Shown here one piece after another: positions 58,081-64,000 of a stretch of DNA of 64,000 bases. The stretch's first letter is position 1, and the number at the start of each line of letters is the position of its first letter. The notes beneath the pieces were generated by a model. It was not told where the DNA came from. It ran no database searches and saw only the letters and a list, made by a program, of their open reading frames with translations. Source of the DNA: VXNE01 sp965208745 (lineage in GTDB: Bacteria; Pseudomonadota; Gammaproteobacteria; Pseudomonadales; Azotimanducaceae); the NCBI GenBank assembly GCA_965208745.1, contig CBDBPN010000003.1:124001-188000 (forward strand). The letters run 5' to 3'. The position numbers and the translations under genes were made by a program.

Positions 58081-59859
58081 ATGACGCTCGCCTGGTACGA
58101 CTGGGGCATCATTGCGAGCTTCCTGGTCGCCTCGCTCGCGATCGGACTCGCGCTGCGCCGCCGAGCCGGCCGCGACAGGAACGCGTTCTTCCTGTCCGGC
58201 AGGAACGTGCCCTGGTGGCTACTCGGCGTCTCCATGGTCGCCACCACGTTCTCGACGGATACGCCGAACCTGGTCACGGAGATCGTGCGGACCCGGGGAG
58301 TCGCCGGCAACTGGGTCTGGTGGGCGTTTCTCGTCACCGGCATGTTCACCTGCTTCCTGTACGCGCGCCTGTGGCGCCGGTCGGGGGTGTTCACGGACCT
58401 CGAGTTCTACGAACTGCGCTACAGCGGCAAGGCGGCGGTCGCGGTCCGCGCCTTTCGGGCGATCTATCTCGGCGTCTTCTTCAACGTCGTCGTCATCGCA
58501 CTCGTCACGCTCGCCGCGATCAAGATCGGCGCGGTGACCATGGGGTTGAGCCCGTCGCAGACCGTGCTTGTCGCCGGGGCCGTGACGGTCGCGTTCAGCG
58601 CGCTGGGAGGTTTTCTCGGTGTCGTGGTCACCGACCTGATCCTGTTCATCGTCTCGATGGCTGGCGCGATCGCGGCCGCCTGGGTAGCCGTCAGCCTGCC
58701 GGAAGTGGGCGGACTGGCGAACCTGTTGGACAGTCCCGAGGTCGCGCGGCGGCTGAGCTTCTTTCCGGACCTGTCCAACACGGAGCTGGCGGTCTCCGTG
58801 CTCGTCATTCCGCTGGCCGTCCAGTGGTGGAGCGTCTGGTATCCCGGGTCGGAACCCGGCGGTGGTGGCTACGTGGCACAACGGATGCTGGCGGCGAGAA
58901 GCGAGCGCGACGCCGTCGGGGCCGTGTTGCTGTTCCAGACGGCACACTACGCCATCCGGCCCTGGCCATGGATCGTGGTTGCGCTGGCCTCGCTGGTGGT
59001 GTTCCCGGACCTCGACGCCATTCGCGAGGCGTTCCCCGGAGTAGACGCGAACGTCATCGGCCACGATCTCGCCTACCCCGCGATGCTGACCTTCCTGCCC
59101 CACGGGCTGCTCGGCCTCGTGCTGGCGTCACTCGTGTCCGCCTACATGTCCACCGTGTCGACGCAACTCAACTGGGGCGCCTCCTACGTCGTCAACGACT
59201 TCTACCGGCGGTTCATCGCGCCGGAGGCGGACGAGAGGACGCTGGTGCTGGTCGGCCGCGTGACGACCGTACTGCTCATGGTGCTGGCCGGATGGCTGGC
59301 GCTCTCCCTGGAGAGCGCCCTGCAGGGGTTCAACGTCCTTCTCACCATCGGTGCCGGAACGGGCCTGCTGTTCCTGCTGCGATGGTTCTGGTGGCGCATC
59401 AGCGCGTTCAGCGAGATCGCCGCCATGGCGGTGTCTTTCGCGGCGGCGCTGTACTTCCAGTTCGCCGACCTGCCGCACTGGACTTCCCACCAGAAGCTGA
59501 TCGGCGGTATCGGCGTGACCACGCTGGGCTGGGTGCTCGCCACGTACCTGTGCCCGGCCACGGATCCCGCCGTGCTGGCCCGGTTCTACCGCCGCATTCG
59601 GCCAGGCGGTCCGGGATGGAAGGCGGTACGTGCACGCGTGGCCGCGGAGCCGACGACCGCTTCGGACGATCGCATTCCGAGGTCCTTGTTGAACGTGCTG
59701 CTCGGTTGCATCTGCATCTACTCCCTGTTGTTCGCGACCGGCAGCGCGATCTACGGTGAGATCGTTCGCGCGGCGGTCCTGCTTATCGTCGGCATATCCG
59801 CCGGCGTTCCGGTCCTGGTCAGCGTGCTTGGCGGCCGGACCGGATCCGGGACCCGCTGA
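58081..59859 (+). CDS. Sodium:solute symporter family transporter
   Basis: 592-aa inner-membrane symporter with about 14 spans. GRNVPWWLLGVSMVATTFST is the first-helix Na-site signature; GGFLGVVVTDLILFIVSM and LASLVSAYMSTVSTQLNWGASYVVND are diagnostic of the SSS family. The solute (sugar, acid or amino compound) is not evident. ATG 58081 is the first good start. Its TGA overlaps the next ATG (TGATG), so it is coupled to the kinase-like gene. Confidence 0.9.
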   Translation: MTLAWYDWGIIASFLVASLAIGLALRRRAGRDRNAFFLSGRNVPWWLLGVSMVATTFSTDTPNLVTEIVRTRGVAGNWVWWAFLVTGMFTCFLYARLWRRSGVFTDLEFYELRYSGKAAVAVRAFRAIYLGVFFNVVVIALVTLAAIKIGAVTMGLSPSQTVLVAGAVTVAFSALGGFLGVVVTDLILFIVSMAGAIAAAWVAVSLPEVGGLANLLDSPEVARRLSFFPDLSNTELAVSVLVIPLAVQWWSVWYPGSEPGGGGYVAQRMLAARSERDAVGAVLLFQTAHYAIRPWPWIVVALASLVVFPDLDAIREAFPGVDANVIGHDLAYPAMLTFLPHGLLGLVLASLVSAYMSTVSTQLNWGASYVVNDFYRRFIAPEADERTLVLVGRVTTVLLMVLAGWLALSLESALQGFNVLLTIGAGTGLLFLLRWFWWRISAFSEIAAMAVSFAAALYFQFADLPHWTSHQKLIGGIGVTTLGWVLATYLCPATDPAVLARFYRRIRPGGPGWKAVRARVAAEPTTASDDRIPRSLLNVLLGCICIYSLLFATGSAIYGEIVRAAVLLIVGISAGVPVLVSVLGGRTGSGTR

Positions 59860-60707
59860 TGCCCGCGCCGGACAGCAGGCAGGTGGCGTGGCTCGCGTCC
59901 CGAGGAGTCAGTGGGCCGTTTCGCAGCATAGGTGGGGGCTTCCGTACCGACGTCTTCGAGTCGGGGGGAGGACGCATCGTCCGGGTCGGCAGGTCACCGG
60001 CCAGCGACAACACGTTCTCGACAGAGCGGCGCGTGATGCGCGTCGTGCGCAGGCATGTCGATGTCGCGGTCCCCCGGCCGACCATCGTCGAGGACGACCT
60101 GGCCGAGTTCCCCCATGGGCTGATGGTCTATCCGAAGCTCCCAGGGGCCACCCCCACCGCACCCTCGCCGGCCCTGGCGGCCAGCGCCGCCTCGGTCCTG
60201 CGACAGCTGCACACGATCGCCGCGGACTTCGACGCCCCCAAACGGGCAATCGATCCCGACGGGCTCGCGGCCCTGGCGCGGTCGGCAAGACCTCGTCTGA
60301 CCGAGGCACAGGGGCGCACCGTCGACCGATGGCGGGCCGACCTCACGCGTCTCCTCGACCGCAACTCGCCGCTCTGCCTGGTCCACGGCGACTTCTGGCA
60401 CGACAACTGGCTCGTGGGCACCGGCGGGACCATTACCGGGCTTCTCGACTTCGAACGTGCCGGTCTGGGACTCCCGCACGAGGATCTCGCGCCGCTCGGG
60501 TACCTGGGGGAGGGCTTTCGCGACGCGGTGCTCGATGCGTACTGCCACGCGATGGGCGGGGATCCCGCGTCGCTACGTGAGGAAGTCGGGCTGTTCGAGG
60601 TACTGCGGGAGCTGGGTGGGCTCGGCTGGGCCATCCGAAACCCGTCGGCGGGGGAGGGCGATGACGCCGTGGGGAAGGTTGTCGGAGTGTTGGCGCGCTA
60701 CGTCTAG
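59859..60707 (+). CDS. Aminoglycoside phosphotransferase-family (APH) protein
   Basis: 282-aa kinase-like protein. The catalytic loop is LVHGDFWHDNWLVG and the metal-binding region ITGLLDFERAGLG, as in APH/choline-kinase folds. Coupling to a transporter suggests that it phosphorylates an imported small molecule rather than conferring resistance. The final CTAG is shared with the convergent membrane gene. Substrate unknown. Confidence 0.85.
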   Translation: MPAPDSRQVAWLASRGVSGPFRSIGGGFRTDVFESGGGRIVRVGRSPASDNTFSTERRVMRVVRRHVDVAVPRPTIVEDDLAEFPHGLMVYPKLPGATPTAPSPALAASAASVLRQLHTIAADFDAPKRAIDPDGLAALARSARPRLTEAQGRTVDRWRADLTRLLDRNSPLCLVHGDFWHDNWLVGTGGTITGLLDFERAGLGLPHEDLAPLGYLGEGFRDAVLDAYCHAMGGDPASLREEVGLFEVLRELGGLGWAIRNPSAGEGDDAVGKVVGVLARYV

Positions 60708-61414
60708 TCGGACACTCCGAGGTTGGTCTGCCCATAAGGAAAGAGCGTTGCAGCTATCGCGACGTAGACCAGAAAGCAGGCAATCAGCAACGCGCCGCAG
60801 GAGCGCCACTCTCCGACACCGTTCAGTTGCCGGAAGGCGCCCCACGCCAAAAGCGCCCAGGCGAGCGCTACCCAGGGGCCCACGGCTGTCAGCGCCAAGC
60901 CGGTCATCACCGCCGGACGATCCAGGTATCCCATCTCGTCCAGTCTCCTCTCGGACTCCTTGGCTCCCAGGTCCGCCGCCTCCCTTGCCGCCTCGTACAT
61001 CTCGGGCTCCAGGACCATGACAATCACGTCGGCAACCAGGAGGACCACCGCGAACAGGACAAAGATCACCCCAGCGAAGTAGGCGTAAGTGACGGCGAAG
61101 CCACGCACGGTCGACCGGCCCCCGACCACCGCCCACGCGGCCCAAAGGATCACGGCGAACAGGGAGAGCTCAACCGCCGCTAACAGGACCTCCTCGGCCA
61201 GATGCAGCACCATAGCCGTGTCCAGCGGACGGCCCGGTATCGTCGCGAGCAAGGTGAGGATGACCGAGCAAGCCAGGAACAGAAGGGACTCTTTCCGCGT
61301 TTCTTTCCCCTGGACGTTCCGTCGTGCAATGAACCGCTTCGGGCGGATCAGAACCGAGCCGAAGTCGGCAACGTATCTCGGCACGAAGGCCACCATTGCC
61401 CGGATCTTTCCCAT
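60704..61414 (-). CDS. Yip1-like integral membrane protein
   Basis: 236 aa with four or five hydrophobic spans (LLFLACSVILTLLATIPG, ELSLFAVILWAAWAVVGG, FAGVIFVLFAVVLLVADVIVM, MTGLALTAVGPWVALAWALLAWG, LLIACFLVYVAIAATLF). A charged stretch (AAREAADLGAKESERRLDEM) separates the third and fourth. The pattern resembles Yip1-family proteins, but no motif fixes a function. A broken membrane gene of similar type lies directly upstream. Confidence 0.6.
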   Translation of the reverse strand: MGKIRAMVAFVPRYVADFGSVLIRPKRFIARRNVQGKETRKESLLFLACSVILTLLATIPGRPLDTAMVLHLAEEVLLAAVELSLFAVILWAAWAVVGGRSTVRGFAVTYAYFAGVIFVLFAVVLLVADVIVMVLEPEMYEAAREAADLGAKESERRLDEMGYLDRPAVMTGLALTAVGPWVALAWALLAWGAFRQLNGVGEWRSCGALLIACFLVYVAIAATLFPYGQTNLGVSD

Positions 61415-61442
61415 CTTCGCCCCGGTGGCAGGGAGGCGCGAC

Positions 61443-61816
61443 CTAACCCGGAATCCAGACCGCGAACAGGAACGTCACACCGAACAGCACCGAGAGGACC
61501 GCGTGGATCGCCAGGTAACCGGCAAAGCCGACGATCCAGGACACGAAGAGCCTCGGAACGGTGGGTTTGAACACGAGATAGGCGAGAACGAGCATCACGA
61601 GCCCGGGAATCAGGCCAACGACTCCGAGCGGCCACTGCAGCAACTCGTCGGCCCCCTTCGCGAGCAGTTGCGCGACTGCCGCGATGAGGAGCGACCGGCC
61701 GTATGGCGTCGGGCGAACCTGGAGTATGTGGCGGGCGCAGGGGCGAGGATGGCTGCCGTCACCAGGATCCTGAGGACGACCGCCAGGGCGACCAGGAGCG
61801 TATCGGACGTGAACAC
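61443..61816 (-). pseudogene. Frameshifted small membrane protein gene
   Basis: GTG 61816 has GGAGG 7 nt upstream and begins FTSDTLLVALAVVLRILVTAA, one clear span. Near 61695-61735 the hydrophobic pattern moves to another frame, which carries LLIAAVAQLLAKGADELLQW, GLIPGLVMLVLAYLVFKP and LFVSWIVGFAGYLAIHAVL and ends at 61443. Joined, it would be about 124 aa with four spans. A single indel explains it; a sequencing error is possible. Confidence 0.6.
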
Positions 61817-61870
61817 GATGTTCCTCCCGACCTGATGGCTCGTTCAGATTTTGCACGAGTTACGCGGCGT

Positions 61871-61902
61871 TTGACATCGTATTAGATATTGCTTATATAA
61901 GC
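61871..61902 (+). promoter_or_regulatory. Strong promoter with operator-like palindrome for the SRPBCC-ArsR operon
   Basis: Consensus TTGACA (61871-61876), a 17-nt spacer and TATATA (61894-61899). A perfect palindrome GCTTATATAAGC (61891-61902) covers the -10. This is a good operator candidate for the ArsR-type repressor encoded second in the operon. Confidence 0.75.
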
Positions 61903-61926
61903 GACTCCTGAACTGATGGAGATGTC

Positions 61927-62562
61927 ATGGACCTGCATGTCGACAACCAACTCGCCGCCGTGGAGCGCTCGGTGTCGTCGCTCGAACGCGACGGTCAGCC
62001 GGCGCGGGCGGTCACGCTGGCACGGAGCTATGCAACCACCGTCGAGGACCTGTGGGACGCGGTGACCACCCCGGACCGCATTGCGCGCTGGTTCCTTCCG
62101 GTCAGCGGCGACCTCGAACTCGGCGGCCGCTACCAGTTCGAGGGGAATGCGGGCGGGACGATCACGGACTGCGAGCGTCCGTCCTTTCTTGCCCTGACCT
62201 GGGAGTTCGGCGGTGATGTGAGCTGGGTCGAGGCGCGGCTCGTCGAAGACGACGCCGGCCGGGCACGCCTTATGCTCACGCACACGGCGCTCCTGTCCGA
62301 TCACTGGACCGAGTTCGGTCCCGGGGCCGTCGGCGTCGGGTGGGAGATGGGCCTGCTCGGGATGGAACTGCACCTGACGCGGCCGAACGAGCCAAAGATC
62401 GACGCGCAGACCTTCCACCTGACGCCCGAGGGCAAGGCGCTCCACATCGGCAGCAGCGAGGCGTGGGGCGAGGCGGCCATCGCGTCGGGAGCAGATCCCG
62501 AGACCGCCCTCGCCGCGGCGCGGCGTACGACGGCCTTCTACACCGGCGAGCCAACGGAATAA
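61927..62562 (+). CDS. SRPBCC (AHSA1-like) domain protein
   Basis: 211 aa. The AHSA1/START-like fold is indicated by the start of the domain ARSYATTVEDLWDAVTTPDRIARWFLPVSGDLELGGRY. Later parts are FLALTWEFGG and LTHTALLSDHWTEFGPGAVGVGWEMGL. Such proteins bind hydrophobic ligands or act as polyketide-cyclase-like enzymes, and are commonly encoded beside an ArsR gene, as here (2-nt spacing). GGAG precedes the ATG. Ligand unknown. Confidence 0.88.
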   Translation: MDLHVDNQLAAVERSVSSLERDGQPARAVTLARSYATTVEDLWDAVTTPDRIARWFLPVSGDLELGGRYQFEGNAGGTITDCERPSFLALTWEFGGDVSWVEARLVEDDAGRARLMLTHTALLSDHWTEFGPGAVGVGWEMGLLGMELHLTRPNEPKIDAQTFHLTPEGKALHIGSSEAWGEAAIASGADPETALAAARRTTAFYTGEPTE

Positions 62563-62564
62563 GG

Positions 62565-62885
62565 ATGCACGCCTTCGAGGTACTCGGCGATCCGGTGCGG
62601 CGGCGCACCCTCGAGATGCTCGGCGGCGGCGAGCGTGCGGCCGGCGAGATCGTCGAAGTCATGCGCGACGAATTCGCGATCACCCAGGCGGCGGTTTCCC
62701 AGCACCTCAAGGTGCTACGGGATCACGGGTTCGCCCAGGTGCGCATCCACGGCGCCCGGCGGATCTACGCGCTGGACGCGCACCCGTTGCGGGAAGTCGA
62801 CGCGTGGCTCGAGCCGTTCCGCCGGTTCTGGGAACCGAAGCTCGACGCCCTGGGGACGGAGATTGCGAGGGGTAGGCGGGGCTAG
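62565..62885 (+). CDS. ArsR-family transcriptional repressor
   Basis: 106-aa winged-helix regulator: VLGDPVRRRTLEMLGGGERAAGEI, then the recognition helix ITQAAVSQHLKVLRDHGF, then VRIHGARRIYALDAHPL. No metal-binding CVC motif is seen, so it is not a classical arsenic sensor; it belongs to the group paired with SRPBCC proteins. Probable autorepression through the palindrome at 61891-61902. Confidence 0.92.
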   Translation: MHAFEVLGDPVRRRTLEMLGGGERAAGEIVEVMRDEFAITQAAVSQHLKVLRDHGFAQVRIHGARRIYALDAHPLREVDAWLEPFRRFWEPKLDALGTEIARGRRG

Positions 62886-63338
62886 GAGCTTGCGCCGTAG
62901 CACGCTTTTCGTCCGACCTGGTGGGAGCGACAGGCAGAGCGGAGGCGATTTTGCGCTGCAATGTGGGTATTCGATGCCGTTTTCGGGGATGAAATCTCGT
63001 CAAGGTGGGTTTTCAAGATGCCAGAATTTTCTACGGCCAAAACTCCTAGGAGAAACTGGCGGAGGGGCGGTCCGTTACCTGCGGCTTCTTCCTTGCGTCA
63101 CCCTCGCCGACGTGCGATCAGGCACCAACCATCTGCCGAGGTTCGGCCTCGCGGCATCCGCGACGACGGTGGAAGCAGGACGCTCGACGACCCGTACAGC
63201 ACCATGGACATGCGGAGACAGGCGGTTCCCGCCGAAAGGGCGTCTCTGCGGCGGTCCCTTCCGCGACTCTTCGCGGAGGCGGGGAGCGCGCTGTGTGCTA
63301 AGGTTTTCGCGACCCGTAGCGAATGAGGGTTGAGCGTC
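62886..63338 (+). other. 453-nt gap without a confident gene
   Basis: Contains a less GC-rich patch (about 62950-63050). A 121-codon open frame (62961-63326) lacks a ribosome site and any recognisable domain and is probably non-coding. A weak -10-like TAAGGT lies near 63299. Confidence 0.4.
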
Positions 63339-64000
63339 ATGACGACCGGCGCCGCTCGATCGGCGGCAGATTCCCTGCCGGTTTGCGAGGTTCGGACGAA
63401 TTCGTTCGGTTCCCCCTATTGGGCGTTCCTCGCCGATAGGGAGTTCGTCACCCGCCTGGCCGCCTCCGACCTCCAGAGGGCTTTTCGACGGGTGACGCTG
63501 GACCCGATGCGTGGCTTGATCGTGTTGATGTCACCGGTCCGGGCGCATGAACGCGCGAGCGAACTGGCAGGCGACGTCATCAAGGGAATCGCGTCGCTCC
63601 TCGGCATCGCGGAAGTCTCGTTGCGGTCCATGCGTTGGCGGCGACCGTCGGACCCCCCGCACACGGGCCCCGAGCCGGACTGTTGCTTCTACGTCGGCGA
63701 CCACGCCAACGCATACCTCGCGGCGGAGGCGCAGGGGGAAGACGATGCGGAACAGTTCGTGCTCGACAATCCACCGGACATCGTCGTCGAGGTCGGGGTG
63801 ACGCATCTCGACGAGACAAAGATCGACGCCTATCGCGACCGTCGAGTTTCCGAGTATTGGGAGGTGGAGCGGGAGCAGGCGGACGCGACGCCGAGCGTCC
63901 GGATCGTTTCACTGGCGGCATCGCCGGCGCCAACGCCGATGAATGCGTCCAGCCTCCTGCCGGGAGTCACACCCGCGCTGTTCGAGGATGCGTTGCGTGC
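63339..64000 (+). CDS. Uma2-family (DUF820) endonuclease-like protein, cut by window end
   Basis: ATG 63339, open to the window edge (220 codons seen). Restriction-endonuclease-like core: VLMSPVRAHERASELAGDVI, GPEPDCCFYVGDH, PPDIVVEVGVTHLDETKIDAY and RVSEYWEVE, the usual Uma2 order with the acidic residues of a PD-(D/E)xK site. These proteins are abundant in cyanobacteria and environmental bacteria and have no firm function. The 3' end is missing. Confidence 0.8.
   Translation, partial: MTTGAARSAADSLPVCEVRTNSFGSPYWAFLADREFVTRLAASDLQRAFRRVTLDPMRGLIVLMSPVRAHERASELAGDVIKGIASLLGIAEVSLRSMRWRRPSDPPHTGPEPDCCFYVGDHANAYLAAEAQGEDDAEQFVLDNPPDIVVEVGVTHLDETKIDAYRDRRVSEYWEVEREQADATPSVRIVSLAASPAPTPMNASSLLPGVTPALFEDALR

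Noticed and set aside
62961..63326. 121-codon open frame before the Uma2 gene
   Set aside because: No ribosome site, no hydrophobic or domain pattern, Arg-rich composition typical of non-coding GC-rich sequence.

Overview
The window is a GC-rich (roughly two-thirds G+C), densely coded piece of a gammaproteobacterial chromosome. This placement is inferred from gene neighbourhoods seen here: mltD/yafS-type methyltransferase/rnhA/dnaQ, mnmA-purB, clpS-clpA with infA-bpt-aat-trxB, ftsK-lolA-rarA-crcB-serS-cysG, tusDCBE, an E. coli-type icd, cysB and a [4Fe-4S] APS-reductase cysH. Many starts are GTG or TTG. No tRNA, rRNA, CRISPR array, IS element or prophage was seen. The species cannot be named from the sequence alone.

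Layout. 1-4.0 kb: murein transglycosylase (cut by the window edge), methyltransferase, RNase H, DNA polymerase III epsilon, NudC. 4.0-7.8 kb: SCP2-like protein, SohB, an acrylyl-CoA reductase-type enzyme, a CPA2 antiporter. 7.8-14.2 kb, minus strand: DUF934-cysI sulfite reduction pair, a half-length AlkD-like gene coupled to the end of metH, and metH. 14.3-17.6 kb: nfuA, a DAHP synthase with a leader-peptide attenuator, and rimO. 17.7-21 kb: a 41-residue membrane peptide with a TerB-like protein, a J-domain/VWA-like pair, a DUF465 protein and a 5'-nucleotidase. 21-25.5 kb: three tandem DUF3604 genes, one decayed. 25.5-29.8 kb: cysB, a thioredoxin-like gene, cysH, thrH, aceA. 29.8-35.9 kb: a PurB-acetyltransferase fusion, mnmA, moaCDE, icd, a cold-shock protein. 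36-41.7 kb: a compact N-end-rule block (clpS, clpA, bpt, aat) with infA and trxB. 41.7-50.8 kb: ftsK to cysG, then tusDCBE on the other strand. 50.9-64 kb: an accessory-looking stretch with inositol-phosphate synthase, a frameshifted membrane gene, a CocE/NonD hydrolase, a vapB with a nonsense-mutated vapC, a cysteine hydrolase, a luciferase-like oxidoreductase, a solute symporter, a kinase-like protein, another frameshifted membrane gene, an SRPBCC/ArsR pair and a truncated Uma2 nuclease.

How the genes work together. Sulfate assimilation recurs across the window (cysI, cysB, cysH, cysG for siroheme, and metH downstream of cysteine). MnmA and TusDCBE form most of the tRNA 2-thiouridine relay. 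The two N-end-rule transferases (Aat, Bpt) sit beside the adaptor and unfoldase (ClpS, ClpA) that use their products. Icd and AceA share isocitrate at the TCA/glyoxylate branch.

The most notable signal is upstream of the DAHP synthase. A 31-codon leader with a Tyr-Trp-Phe-Ala-Tyr run is followed by four mutually exclusive pairings that end in an intrinsic terminator directly before the ribosome binding site. This is a complete candidate attenuator for aromatic amino acid supply. Also notable are the PurB-GNAT fusion, the decaying DUF3604 array, several promoters placed so that transcripts would be leaderless, and a 42-bp tandem repeat in front of ftsK.
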